Shown in pieces: positions 1-8,102 of a stretch of DNA of 11,847 bases. The position numbers were made by a program, and so were the translations under genes. Below the pieces are notes generated by a model. The model made no database searches. It was not told the DNA's origin and saw only the letters and a program-made list of their open reading frames with translations. Source of the stretch: an uncultured Streptococcus sp. (lineage in GTDB: Bacteria; Bacillota; Bacilli; Lactobacillales; Streptococcaceae); contig CABSQC010000013.1 in the NCBI GenBank assembly GCA_902479835.1, positions 1-11,847 of the forward strand. Direction: 5' to 3'. How positions within the stretch are numbered: the stretch's first letter is position 1; each line of letters starts with the position of its first letter.

Positions 1-14
1 GAAATGAGGAAGGA

Positions 15-890
15 ATGAGTACAGTTCAAAAAGAAGAGATCCAGCGTGTTATTGCAAAGCGAAAGGCGAATTCTTATAAAGGGGATTTTGGTCGCCTGCT
101 CTTGACTGGAGGGACTTACCCTTATGGGGGAGCCATCATTATGGCGGCGCTTGCTGCGGTTCCTAGTGGTGCGGGGCTGGTCACTGTCGCAACAGATCCT
201 GATAATCTGACAGCCCTTCATAGCCATCTTCCTGAAGCCATGGGCTTTGATTTGGCAGATCACGAACTCCTTTGTGAGCAGCTCCAAAAAGCCAGCGTGA
301 TTCTTGTCGGTCCAGGCTTTAAGGAAGCAAGAGAAAACCAAGCAATCTTGCACATGATTTTTGAACAAGTCTCTAGCCAGCAGGTCTTGATATTAGATGG
401 AGGAGCTATTAGTCTTTTTGCAGCCTCTCAGTTTGACCTGCCAGAGGCTCAGTTGGTCTTTACCCCCCATCAAAAAGAATGGGAAAAACTGTCAGGGCTT
501 GATCTAGCAAGCCAGACAGAAGGCAAGAGTCGAAGAGCAGTACAGAACTTTCCTCAAGGGACTGTCATTGTAGAAAAAGGGCCACACACCCGCATTTGGA
601 CAAGTGGGCAAGATGAGGGCTATCAGCTAGATGTTGGTGGTCCCTATCAAGCAACAGGGGGTATGGGAGATACCTTGGCAGGGATGATCGCAGGATTTGC
701 GGGTCAATTCCCACAGGTCAGTCTCTATGAGCGCGTGGTGGTTGCGACCTATCTCCATTCAGCCATTGCAGAAGACTTGAGCAAGGAGGTTTATGTGGTT
801 CTACCGACGACCATCAGCCAAGAAATCCCAAAATGGATGAAGAAATGGAGTGACCAAGACCAGGTTGCCAGCACTGAAAATAGAAAATAG
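15..890 (+). CDS. nnrD: ADP/ATP-dependent (S)-NAD(P)H-hydrate dehydratase
   Basis: This 291-residue cytoplasmic enzyme converts the damaged, hydrated form of NADH or NADPH back to the normal cofactor using ATP or ADP. It is the ribokinase-like YjeF C-terminal (CARKD) domain standing alone, without the epimerase domain fused to it in E. coli. Visible signatures are a Gly-rich nucleotide segment near residues 22-40 (GDFGRLLLTGG, then YGGA), LVGPGF at 97-102, TPHQKEW at 150-156, VEKG at 186-189 and the family motif GGMGDTLAG at 215-223, whose Asp219 is the expected catalytic base. The start is the ATG at 15, preceded by GAGGAAGG. The stop of another frame (GAA TGA, ending at 18) overlaps it as ATGA, so an upstream gene may be translationally coupled to it, but too little is visible to name that gene. 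Only 9 bases separate it from the next gene. Length is normal for single-domain NnrD. Confidence 0.93.
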   Translation: MSTVQKEEIQRVIAKRKANSYKGDFGRLLLTGGTYPYGGAIIMAALAAVPSGAGLVTVATDPDNLTALHSHLPEAMGFDLADHELLCEQLQKASVILVGPGFKEARENQAILHMIFEQVSSQQVLILDGGAISLFAASQFDLPEAQLVFTPHQKEWEKLSGLDLASQTEGKSRRAVQNFPQGTVIVEKGPHTRIWTSGQDEGYQLDVGGPYQATGGMGDTLAGMIAGFAGQFPQVSLYERVVVATYLHSAIAEDLSKEVYVVLPTTISQEIPKWMKKWSDQDQVASTENRK

Positions 891-899
891 GTAAAAAAG

Positions 900-2354
900 A
901 TGAAGGAAAGCATTCGGAAAGCAAATCAGTATATCGATGAAAACAGGGAAAAGGTTAACCAGCAATATAGAGGAGCATTTCATTTGCTACCTCCAATCGG
1001 CTGGATGAACGATCCAAATGGCTTTGTTTATTTCCTTGGGGAATACCATTTGTTTTACCAATTCTATCCCTATGATAGTGTTTGGGGTCCCATGCATTGG
1101 GGGCATGCCAAATCAAAAGATCTTCTCCATTGGGAAGAACTGCCAGTAGCTTTAGCGCCAAGTGAAAGCTATGATAAGGATGGCTGCTTCTCGGGTAGTG
1201 CTATTGTGAAAGATGACAAGCTCTATTTGCTGTATACGGGTCATGTAGACGATGAGGAAAAGCGAGAAGAGACGCAGTGTCTTGCGGTGTCGACAGATGG
1301 CATTACCTTTGAAAAGTTGCCTACTAATCCTGTGATCCATGCTCACCATATTGAGGGGATCGCAGATATTGCAGATTTTCGTGATCCTAAAGTATTTGAA
1401 TACCAAGGAAGCTATTACGCTGTCGTTGCTTCTAAGACGCCAGATGACAGAGGTCAAATTCTCTTATTTGCATCAAGTAATCTAGTAGATTGGACCTTTA
1501 TATCAGTTCTTTTAGAAGGTGAAAAAGGGCAAGGGATTATGTGGGAGTGTCCCGATTTCTTCCCTTTAGATGGCAAATGGGTCTTGATCCTGTCTCCCAT
1601 TGAAATGGAAAGGCAGCAAGAAAAATACTGGAATTTAAATTCGACGGTTGCCTTTATCGGTGACATGAATTGGGAAACGGGGCGCTTTCATGTCGATTCC
1701 TATGATGAAATCGATGGTGGTTTGGATTTCTATGCCCCTCAAACTTGTCAAGGACCAAATGGCGAACGATACATGGTTGCCTGGATGCAAATGTGGCACC
1801 GGTCTATCCCCAGTCATGATTTAGCTCATGGGTGGGCAGGTAGTATGACTCTTCCAAGAAAATTGTCTCTGAAAAACGGACGATTGGTTCAGGGGTTACC
1901 TGAGTCTGTGAAAGATCACTTCCTTGTAGAGAATGCGCCAGAAACCATTGCAAAGGGCAATCAAATCACGATCCCAGCTAGAGGGAAACAAACCTTGTTT
2001 GAGATAGGTGCTAAATCAGGTCGCTCCTTTATCCTAAGCTATGGGAATGAATCTGATGCTGATAGTACCTTGCAATTGATTTACGATGCCTCCAATAAAC
2101 GCTTTAGCTTGAGTCGAGATCAATTTGGACACCTCATTTCTGGAAAAGAAAGCCCAGAAATTCAATCAAGATGGATTCAGTTGGATGGTGAAAAGGATCA
2201 TCATTTCTCGATTCTTCGAGATACCAACTCAATTGAAGTATTCGTGGATGGTAAAACTCTATCAATGACCTTTTATGAAACGACTGAGAATCCTGTCTAT
2301 ACCTTCAAAGCAGATGAAGGGGTCGGTTTAGTTGTAAAAACATATCAAAAATAG
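900..2354 (+). CDS. GH32 beta-fructosidase, probable sucrose-6-phosphate hydrolase (ScrB/SacA type)
   Basis: This 484-residue glycoside hydrolase family 32 enzyme cleaves beta-fructosidic bonds, most likely in sucrose or sucrose 6-phosphate. The hallmarks are WMNDPNG at 35-41 (nucleophile Asp38), CFSGSA at 96-101, FRDP at 160-163 (transition-state stabiliser Asp162), WECPD at 215-219 (acid/base Glu216) and GGLDFYAPQT at 273-282. A C-terminal beta-sandwich carries SIEVFVDG, typical of the family. There is no signal peptide or anchor, so it acts on sugar already imported. No PTS permease or ScrR regulator lies beside it, unlike a classical scr locus, so its substrate cannot be fixed; kestose or another short fructan is an alternative. 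The start ATG at 900 follows a weak AGG at 889-891, which points to coupling with nnrD. Base composition looks slightly more AT-rich than nnrD in the lines I counted. Family confidence is high; substrate confidence is moderate. Confidence 0.93.
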   Translation: MKESIRKANQYIDENREKVNQQYRGAFHLLPPIGWMNDPNGFVYFLGEYHLFYQFYPYDSVWGPMHWGHAKSKDLLHWEELPVALAPSESYDKDGCFSGSAIVKDDKLYLLYTGHVDDEEKREETQCLAVSTDGITFEKLPTNPVIHAHHIEGIADIADFRDPKVFEYQGSYYAVVASKTPDDRGQILLFASSNLVDWTFISVLLEGEKGQGIMWECPDFFPLDGKWVLILSPIEMERQQEKYWNLNSTVAFIGDMNWETGRFHVDSYDEIDGGLDFYAPQTCQGPNGERYMVAWMQMWHRSIPSHDLAHGWAGSMTLPRKLSLKNGRLVQGLPESVKDHFLVENAPETIAKGNQITIPARGKQTLFEIGAKSGRSFILSYGNESDADSTLQLIYDASNKRFSLSRDQFGHLISGKESPEIQSRWIQLDGEKDHHFSILRDTNSIEVFVDGKTLSMTFYETTENPVYTFKADEGVGLVVKTYQK

Positions 2355-2378
2355 GAAATCAATAGCCTCCTAAAGAAT

Positions 2379-2408
2379 AAAAGACAAGTCCTGTGACTTG
2401 TCTTTTTT
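2379..2408 (+). terminator. Rho-independent terminator after the GH32 gene
   Basis: A perfect 12-bp stem, AAAAGACAAGTC (2379-2390) against GACTTGTCTTTT (2395-2406), closes a CTGT loop and runs into six T on the plus strand. The A-rich left arm means it could also work on the minus strand. It ends the nnrD-GH32 unit 25 bases after the stop codon. Confidence 0.92.
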
Positions 2409-2627
2409 GTGTATTCCAACTTGGTCTTGAGTTTCATCGAAGAAAATTTGGGAATTGGCCTCATGACCGATCTGACTCTCTTTCCAGAATATCCAAATCT
2501 TGTCAAAATTCCGCTGGTTGAAGAGGAAAAAACAGTCTTCTATATTAGTTATGCCTATCCAAATGAAGGCGAACCCCAAGCGCTTCTTAGCTCCTTTATT
2601 GAACGGTTAGAGAAGTGTGAAAAATAA
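2409..2627 (+). pseudogene. C-terminal remnant of a LysR-type transcriptional regulator
   Basis: About 70 codons stay open from the terminator T-run to a TAA at 2625-2627. The translation resembles the end of a LysR-family effector-binding domain: ENLGIGLMTD, then NLVKIPLVEEEKTVFYISY, then a helix ALLSSFIERLEK. In intact regulators (about 300 residues) these are the last strand-helix-strand of the second subdomain and the C-terminal helix. The DNA-binding helix-turn-helix and about 230 residues are missing. Upstream, the frame is closed by TGA at 2394-2396 inside the GH32 terminator. No ATG or ribosome binding site precedes it; the only formal start is a GTG at 2409 within the T-run. It is best read as a dead fragment left by deletion or replacement. 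Translation of the fragment is unlikely. Confidence 0.72.
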
Positions 2628-2736
2628 GGAAGCTGGTGTCAAACAGACAAGTAGAGGGTAACTTGAATAAAATGAGGTTTGTAGAGAAAGGAAATTCATG
2701 ATTTCGCTTTGTCTCCCAGCCTTTTTTGGTGTTTTT

Positions 2737-2745
2737 TGGTATAAT
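2737..2745 (+). promoter_or_regulatory. Extended -10 promoter for the xseA operon
   Basis: TGGTATAAT is a perfect TGn extension plus consensus -10 hexamer (TATAAT at 2740-2745). No convincing -35 lies 17 bases upstream, which suits an extended -10 promoter. The transcript should start near 2752, leaving a 5' leader of about 28 bases before the xseA start at 2780. Confidence 0.8.
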
Positions 2746-2779
2746 TAAACTTGATCATATTCTGCAGAAAGGAGTTCCT

Positions 2780-4120
2780 ATGTCCAACTATTTATCCGTA
2801 TCAAGTTTGACCAAATATTTGAAATTAAAATTTGATAAGGATCCCTATTTGGAAAGGGTTTATCTGACAGGGCAGGTCTCCAATTTCCGAAAACGTCCCA
2901 ACCACCAATATTTTTCATTAAAGGATGAAAAAGCGGTTATTCAGGCGACGGTCTGGGCTGGAGTTTATCGAAGCTTTGGTTTTGAGCTAGAAGAAGGCAT
3001 GAAGATCAACGTCATCGGTCGCATTCAGCTCTATGAGCCAAGTGGGAGTTATTCCATTGTCATTGAAAAGGCTGAGCCAGATGGAGTAGGGGCCTTGGCC
3101 ATCCAATTTGAGCAACTCAAGAAAAAGTTGACCGAAGAAGGGCTCTTTCAGGATCGGTGGAAGCAAGCTCTGCCACAATTTCCAAGAAAGATCGGGGTCA
3201 TCACCAGTCAAAGTGGGGCCGTGATTCGCGATATTATCACAACGGTGAGCCGACGCTTCCCTGGTATAGAGATTGTGCTCTACCCGACCAAGGTTCAGGG
3301 TGAAGGAGCATCTAGTGAGGTGGTTGCTAATATTCAAAGAGCCAACCAACGGGATGATTTGGATGTCTTGATTATCGGTCGTGGGGGTGGTTCAATTGAA
3401 GATCTCTGGGCCTTTAATGAAGAAGCAGTGGTGCGAGCCATTTTTGAATCGCGGATTCCGATTATCTCCAGTGTTGGACATGAGACAGATACGACTCTAG
3501 CCGATTTTGTAGCAGACCGACGAGCTGCTACTCCGACAGCCGCTGCTGAATTGGCCACTCCAGTAACGAAGTTGGATCTCTTGTCCCATTTGCAAAAGCA
3601 GGAAAATCGCATGGCAACAGCGATGTCCAATCGCTTGGCCTATAATCGTGAACGCTTGGCCAAATTAAGTCAATCGGTTATTTTTAGACAGCCTGAAAGA
3701 CTCTATGATGGCTACCTGCAAAAGATTGACCAGTTGCAATTGCGCTTGAAACAAGGAATGCGCGATGCTTATGGACAAGGGGCTAATCAGCTGCAAGGTC
3801 TGCGTCATCGCTTAGAAGCCATGTCTCCTTTGCATCGCATCGAGCGCTACCAAGACCGCCTGCTCCAAGATAAGAGAATCTTAACCAACCGAATGGAACA
3901 AGTCCTAAAAGAGCAAAAGATCAAGGTGCAAGGCTTATCAGAAGCCCTCTTGATGCTCGATACCAGTCGGATTATTGCGCGTGGCTATGCCATGGTCAAG
4001 CAAGACGATCAGATCTTGGATTCGGTTGCGAAAGTAAAAGAAGGAGACCCGCTGTCCCTCATCATGAGAGATGGCCAGTTAGAAGTAGAGGTAAAACATG
4101 TCGAAAGAAAAGAAATTTGA
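2780..4120 (+). CDS. xseA: Exodeoxyribonuclease VII large subunit
   Basis: XseA is the catalytic and DNA-binding subunit of exonuclease VII, which degrades single-stranded DNA from both ends to short oligonucleotides in repair and recombination. The 446-residue product has an N-terminal OB fold (about 1-100; [20 protein letters not shown] at 31-50), then the catalytic domain with [14 protein letters not shown] at 139-152, [16 protein letters not shown] at 198-213 and [20 protein letters not shown] at 231-250. A long Gln/Leu/Arg-rich coiled-coil tail (about 265-400) should carry the small subunits. The frame is open to 2726, but I chose the ATG at 2780 because GAAAGGAG (2767-2774) sits 5 bases before it and because the extra 18 codons would overlap the promoter. 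The length is as usual for streptococcal XseA. Its 3' end overlaps xseB by 23 bases. Confidence 0.96.
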   Translation: MSNYLSVSSLTKYLKLKFDKDPYLERVYLTGQVSNFRKRPNHQYFSLKDEKAVIQATVWAGVYRSFGFELEEGMKINVIGRIQLYEPSGSYSIVIEKAEPDGVGALAIQFEQLKKKLTEEGLFQDRWKQALPQFPRKIGVITSQSGAVIRDIITTVSRRFPGIEIVLYPTKVQGEGASSEVVANIQRANQRDDLDVLIIGRGGGSIEDLWAFNEEAVVRAIFESRIPIISSVGHETDTTLADFVADRRAATPTAAAELATPVTKLDLLSHLQKQENRMATAMSNRLAYNRERLAKLSQSVIFRQPERLYDGYLQKIDQLQLRLKQGMRDAYGQGANQLQGLRHRLEAMSPLHRIERYQDRLLQDKRILTNRMEQVLKEQKIKVQGLSEALLMLDTSRIIARGYAMVKQDDQILDSVAKVKEGDPLSLIMRDGQLEVEVKHVERKEI

Positions 4121-4310
4121 AGAAAATTTAGCAGATTTGGAAGCCATCGTCCAAAAATTGGAGAGTGGTGATGTGGCTCTTGAAGAAGCCATTACAGAAT
4201 TCCAAAAAGGAATGAAGTTGTCAAAAGAATTGCAAGATACCTTGGATCAAGCAGAGAAAACCTTGGTCAAGGTCATGCAAGCAGATGGTACTGAAGCGGA
4301 TCTAGCATGA
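4098..4310 (+). CDS. xseB: Exodeoxyribonuclease VII small subunit
   Basis: This 70-residue protein is the small subunit that coats the coiled-coil tail of XseA and restrains and supports exonuclease VII activity. It is almost wholly helical, with the family pattern [17 protein letters not shown] near the start, [18 protein letters not shown] in the middle and an acidic tail. The ATG at 4098 lies inside the xseA coding region; GAGG at 4088-4091 is its ribosome binding site, 6 bases upstream. The 23-base overlap with xseA and the ATGA overlap with ispA imply coupled translation, which would help keep several small subunits per large subunit. Length is typical of the family. Confidence 0.95.
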   Translation: MSKEKKFEENLADLEAIVQKLESGDVALEEAITEFQKGMKLSKELQDTLDQAEKTLVKVMQADGTEADLA

Positions 4311-5182
4311 GACAAGAAGAAAAACGAAATAGAGTAGAGCAAGCGATTCGCTCTTTTTATGAGGAAAAATCTATCGCCCCCCATTTAGTGGACTCTGTCC
4401 TTTATTCGATCCAGGCAGGTGGAAAACGCCTGCGCCCAATGCTTCTTCTAGAATTGTTAGAAGCCTTCGGACAGGAGTTGACAGAGGCTCATTTTCAGGT
4501 GGCAGGGGCTTTGGAGATGATCCACACAGGGAGCCTTATTCATGATGATCTACCGGCCATGGACAATGACGATTACCGTCGGGGCCAATTGACCAACCAC
4601 AAGAAATTTGGAGAAGACTTGGCGATTTTAGCAGGAGATGCACTTTTCCTCGATCCCTTTGGAATGATAGCCGCGAGTGACCTTTCAGATGCGGTCAAGG
4701 TCTCTTTGATCCTTGAGTTATCAGATGCTTCCGGTAGTCGCGGAATGGTAGCTGGCCAAGTCCTTGATATGGAAGGGGAGCACAAACAGCTCACACTAGC
4801 AGAGTTGCAGACCATCCATGCTAATAAGACAGGACGACTCCTTGCCTATCCATTCATCGCAGCAACCTCGATTTTAGAATTGCCAGCAGACATTGGTCAG
4901 CTCTTGGAAACAATCGGGAAAACATTAGGGCTGGCTTTTCAAGTACGGGATGATATTTTGGATTTGGTCGCTGATTTTGAAGCTCTAGGTAAGACTCCTC
5001 AAAAGGACTTAGTGGCAGAAAAATCGACCTATCCAGCCCTCTTGGGATTGGAAGAATCAAAAGCTTTGCTTACAAGCGAATTAGACGTTTGCGAGGACTT
5101 GTTGGATCAGATTACAGCTGCTTGCGACTTTGATCCGCAAGCAATCAAGAAATTAATAGAAGGATTACGAATAGATGGCTAA
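4307..5182 (+). CDS. ispA: Farnesyl diphosphate synthase (short-chain polyprenyl synthase)
   Basis: This 291-residue trans-prenyltransferase condenses dimethylallyl or geranyl diphosphate with isopentenyl diphosphate to give farnesyl diphosphate, the primer for undecaprenyl phosphate used in wall synthesis. Diagnostic features are GGKRLRP at 38-44, the first Asp-rich motif [11 protein letters not shown] at 79-89 (DDxxxxD spacing, typical of bacterial FPP synthase), NKTGRL at 173-178 and the second Asp-rich motif FQVRDDILD at 211-219. Together the two Asp-rich motifs bind the Mg2+ ions that hold the allylic diphosphate. Exact chain length (C10, C15 or C20) cannot be read with certainty, but FPP is the usual product of this subfamily. 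The ATG at 4307 shares ATGA with the xseB stop. Only a weak GAAGCGGA precedes it, so translation is probably coupled. Confidence 0.94.
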   Translation: MRQEEKRNRVEQAIRSFYEEKSIAPHLVDSVLYSIQAGGKRLRPMLLLELLEAFGQELTEAHFQVAGALEMIHTGSLIHDDLPAMDNDDYRRGQLTNHKKFGEDLAILAGDALFLDPFGMIAASDLSDAVKVSLILELSDASGSRGMVAGQVLDMEGEHKQLTLAELQTIHANKTGRLLAYPFIAATSILELPADIGQLLETIGKTLGLAFQVRDDILDLVADFEALGKTPQKDLVAEKSTYPALLGLEESKALLTSELDVCEDLLDQITAACDFDPQAIKKLIEGLRIDG

Positions 5183-5993
5183 GGAAAGAGTGGATGTATT
5201 AGCCTATAAACAAGGCCTATTTGATACCCGCGAACAAGCCAAAAGAGGGGTGATGGCAGGCCTTGTCGTTGCCGTTATCAATGGTGAGCGCTTTGATAAA
5301 CCGGGTGAAAAAATTGATGAAGCGACCGAGTTGAAATTAAAGGGTGAAAAGCTCAAGTATGTCAGCCGCGGCGGACTCAAATTAGAAAAAGCCTTGAACC
5401 AATTTGGCTTAACTGTAGAGGATAAAATTGCGATTGATATTGGAGCTTCTACAGGTGGCTTTACAGATGTCATGTTGCAAAATGGAGCCAGCCAGGTCTT
5501 TTCGGTGGATGTCGGGACCAATCAGTTGGCCTGGAAATTGCGCAATGATCCTCGGGTAGTCTCTATGGAACAGTTCAATTTCCGCTATGCCCAACCAGAT
5601 GATTTTGAAGCAACACCGAGCTTTGCGAGTATCGATGTCAGCTTTATTTCCTTGGACTTGATTCTGCCAGCTCTTCATCGGATTTTGGCAGAAAATGGAC
5701 AAGTGGTTGCGCTAGTTAAACCCCAGTTTGAAGCAGGACGCGAGCAGATCGGAAAAAATGGGATCATTAAGGATCCTAAGATTCATTTAGCGGTCCTTGA
5801 AAAGGTCGCTACATTTGCAGGAACGCATGGCTTTTCTGTAATGGGAGTGGATTATTCCCCTATCCAAGGAGGCCATGGCAACATCGAATTTTTGATGTAT
5901 CTAGAAAAAAAAGAAGAGAAAACAAAGCCAACGACAGAGCAGCTGGAGGCTGTTGTGGAGCTTGCACATAAGGAATTTAAACATGAAGAGTAA
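5175..5993 (+). CDS. tlyA: TlyA-family rRNA 2'-O-cytidine methyltransferase
   Basis: A 272-residue protein with an N-terminal S4 RNA-binding domain (about 1-60; RVDVLAYKQGLFDTREQAKR) and a Rossmann methyltransferase of the FtsJ/TlyA type. The SAM-binding loop is DIGASTGGFTD at 88-98. The candidate catalytic tetrad is Lys69 (SRGGLKLEKA), Asp154 (SIDVSFISLD), Lys182 (ALVKPQFEAG) and Glu238 (GHGNIEFLMY), as in characterised TlyA enzymes, which methylate 2'-OH groups of cytidines in 16S and/or 23S rRNA and thereby affect capreomycin sensitivity. Older annotations call such proteins hemolysins; the motifs favour rRNA modification. The start ATG overlaps the ispA end by 8 bases, with GAAGGA at 5159-5164 as ribosome binding site. 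Which rRNA nucleotide is the target cannot be read here. Confidence 0.93.
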   Translation: MAKERVDVLAYKQGLFDTREQAKRGVMAGLVVAVINGERFDKPGEKIDEATELKLKGEKLKYVSRGGLKLEKALNQFGLTVEDKIAIDIGASTGGFTDVMLQNGASQVFSVDVGTNQLAWKLRNDPRVVSMEQFNFRYAQPDDFEATPSFASIDVSFISLDLILPALHRILAENGQVVALVKPQFEAGREQIGKNGIIKDPKIHLAVLEKVATFAGTHGFSVMGVDYSPIQGGHGNIEFLMYLEKKEEKTKPTTEQLEAVVELAHKEFKHEE

Positions 5994-6417
5994 GAATATC
6001 AGATTAGAAAAAATTCGCCGCTTCATTCGCGATCATGAAGTGGGGACCCAAGAAGAGATCGTCGAACATTTGAAAGAAGAAGGCATCTCAGCAACCCAAG
6101 CGACGGTATCACGGGATATCAAAGAATTGGGCATCGTAAAACGCCCTCTGAAAGACATGACCTATGTCTATGAATTGCCACGTAAGCATCACCAAGGGAT
6201 TGGGATGATTGAAAGCAATATCTTGTCTCATCGTCGCATGGGAGAATATGTCAATTTCACCATGGTTCCAGGGACAGCGCCTTTGGTCAAACGTCGTTTG
6301 CGGGATATTTATAAAGATCATATCTTTAGTATTGTCGCAGATGATGATACGATTTTACTGATTGCTTATTCCGCACCAGAAGCAGAGAATATCCTCAAAT
6401 CAATCTTTGGGTGGTAA
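5983..6417 (+). CDS. argR: ArgR/AhrC-family transcriptional regulator
   Basis: The 144-residue product has the ArgR architecture: an N-terminal winged helix (about 1-65) with TQATVSRDIKELGIVK at 38-53, where the Ser-Arg pair contacts DNA, and a C-terminal hexamerisation and arginine-binding domain. The latter departs from the family: the usual GNAQ is GTAP (97-100), and the usual GT(I/V)AGDDT is SIVADDDT (116-123). The two acidic arginine-contact residues (Asp121, Asp122) remain. Streptococci generally carry several ArgR paralogues that work together, so this copy may be the less arginine-responsive partner; that is inference. The frame is open from 5953, but the ATG at 5983 has AAGGA at 5970-5974 eight bases upstream and gives a normal N-terminus. 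It overlaps tlyA by 11 bases and precedes recN by 6, an arrangement common in Firmicutes. Confidence 0.9.
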   Translation: MKSKNIRLEKIRRFIRDHEVGTQEEIVEHLKEEGISATQATVSRDIKELGIVKRPLKDMTYVYELPRKHHQGIGMIESNILSHRRMGEYVNFTMVPGTAPLVKRRLRDIYKDHIFSIVADDDTILLIAYSAPEAENILKSIFGW

Positions 6418-6423
6418 GAGCCT

Positions 6424-8082
6424 ATGCTATTAGAAATTTCGATTAAGAACTTTGCCATTATCGAAGAGATTTCCTTAAATTTTGAAAAGGGAATGACGGT
6501 ACTGACAGGGGAAACAGGTGCAGGGAAATCCATCATTATCGATGCTATGAACATGATGCTGGGAAGCCGTGCAACGACGGATGTCATTCGACACGGAGCC
6601 CCAAAAGCGGAAATCGAAGGGCTCTTTGCTGTTGAGAGCAATCGCCACTTGACGGCTCTCTTTGAAGAGCAAGGACTAGAGTGGACCGATGAATTGATCA
6701 TCCGCCGAGAGATCCTGCAAAATGGACGAAGTGTCAGTCGGATCAATGGCCAAATGGTGAATTTATCGGTCTTAAAAGCAGTCGGTCAACATTTGGTGGA
6801 CATCCATGGCCAGCATGATCAGGAAGAACTCATGCGCCCCCAATTGCATATCACTATGCTAGATGAATTTGGAGACGCAGCCTTTTTCCAAACGAAAGCC
6901 GCTTATCGTCAGACCTTTGAAGATTACAAACGACTGCGCAAACAAGTGGTGGAACTCCAGCGTAACCAGCAGGAAAACAAGGCCCGTATTGAGATGTTGG
7001 AGTTTCAAATTGCGGAGATTGAGGCAGCTGCCTTGGAAGTGGAGGAGGATGTGCGTCTGGAGCAAGAGCGCCAACGCCTGCTCAATCACAAGATGATCGC
7101 AGATACCCTAACCAATGCCTATACCATGCTGGATGCAGAAGAGTTTTCGAGCCTCTCCAATGTTCGATCAGCCATGAATGATTTGGAAAGTATCGAAGAA
7201 TATGATCCCAGCTACAAAGAGCTCTCAGGCCAGCTGGCGGAAACCTTCTATGCCCTTGAGGACATTACCAAACGCTTAGAAGATGTGGTCGATGGTCTGG
7301 AGTTTGATGGCAATCGTCTCATGCAGGTGGAGTCGCGCTTGGATTTGATTCATTCCATCACGCGCAAGTATGGTGGCCAAGTCAAGGACGTCTTAGAATA
7401 CCTGGCGCAAATCACCAAAGAATATAGCCTCCTCACCGGAAGTGACCTCTCATCTGAGGAATTAGAAAAAGAACTCAAACATTTGGAAAAGAATTTGGTC
7501 ACCTTGGCTCAAGATTTGAGTGATCAGCGGCATGCCTTGGCCCAAGCTTTAGAAAATGAAATCCAGCAAGAATTAGCGGACCTTTACATGGACAAGGCGC
7601 GCTTCCAAGTGCGCTTTAGCAAAGCTAAGTTTAATCGTGAGGGAAATGAAGCTGTTGAATTTTACATTTCGACCAACCCAGGTGAGGACTTTAAACCGCT
7701 TGTCAAGGTAGCGTCCGGTGGAGAATTGTCACGCTTGATGTTGGCCATTAAGTCTGCTTTTTCTCGAAAAGAAGGAAAAACCAGTATCGTCTTTGACGAG
7801 GTGGATACAGGAGTCTCTGGTCGCGTGGCCCAAGCGATCGCAGCGAAAATTCATAAGATTGGTCAAAATGGCCAAGTGCTTGCTATTTCACACCTACCTC
7901 AAGTCATCGCAGCAGCGGATTATCAATTCTATATTGAAAAGATCAGTGATGCACACTCTACCGTATCAACTGTGCGCTTGCTCAATAGAGAAGAACGAAT
8001 CGAAGAAATTGCCAAGATGCTGGCAGGAGAGGATCTAACGGAAGCTGCCCGTCAACAGGCAGAGCAACTTCTCAAGCGTTAA
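6424..8082 (+). CDS. recN: DNA repair protein RecN (SMC-like ATPase)
   Basis: RecN is a cytoplasmic SMC-family ATPase recruited to DNA double-strand breaks, where it tethers ends and helps RecA-mediated recombination. The 552 residues match the usual family length. Walker A is GETGAGKS at 29-36. QHLVDIHGQHDQEELM follows near 122-137 and is a RecN hallmark. The central region (about 155-370) is long, charged and helical, as expected for the short coiled coil. The ABC signature SGGELSR is at 431-437, Walker B with the catalytic Glu is VFDEVDTG at 456-463, and ISHLPQVIAAADYQFYIEK follows. The ATG at 6424 is six bases after the argR stop with only a weak upstream Shine-Dalgarno (GTGG/TAAGAG), suggesting reinitiation from argR. 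No LexA-type operator stands out upstream. Confidence 0.97.
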   Translation: MLLEISIKNFAIIEEISLNFEKGMTVLTGETGAGKSIIIDAMNMMLGSRATTDVIRHGAPKAEIEGLFAVESNRHLTALFEEQGLEWTDELIIRREILQNGRSVSRINGQMVNLSVLKAVGQHLVDIHGQHDQEELMRPQLHITMLDEFGDAAFFQTKAAYRQTFEDYKRLRKQVVELQRNQQENKARIEMLEFQIAEIEAAALEVEEDVRLEQERQRLLNHKMIADTLTNAYTMLDAEEFSSLSNVRSAMNDLESIEEYDPSYKELSGQLAETFYALEDITKRLEDVVDGLEFDGNRLMQVESRLDLIHSITRKYGGQVKDVLEYLAQITKEYSLLTGSDLSSEELEKELKHLEKNLVTLAQDLSDQRHALAQALENEIQQELADLYMDKARFQVRFSKAKFNREGNEAVEFYISTNPGEDFKPLVKVASGGELSRLMLAIKSAFSRKEGKTSIVFDEVDTGVSGRVAQAIAAKIHKIGQNGQVLAISHLPQVIAAADYQFYIEKISDAHSTVSTVRLLNREERIEEIAKMLAGEDLTEAARQQAEQLLKR

Positions 8083-8102
8083 GAGAAAGAAGGTTTATAA
8101 CC

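Noticed and set aside
1..18. End of an upstream reading frame (GAA ATG AGG AAG GAA TGA)
   Set aside because: Only five codons are visible. The ATGA overlap with nnrD is suggestive, but too short to call a gene.
2231..2240. Reverse-strand near-match to the ComX box (TATTCGTG)
   Set aside because: One mismatch, inside the GH32 coding sequence and on the wrong strand for any gene start.
2691..2705. Small inverted repeat GAAAT-TCATG-ATTTC before the xseA promoter
   Set aside because: Five AT-rich base pairs are expected by chance in intergenic DNA, and no family of operator is matched.
2726..2779. In-frame upstream extension of xseA
   Set aside because: It spans the -10 hexamer and lacks a ribosome binding site; ATG 2780 has GAAAGGAG at good spacing and gives the family's usual length.
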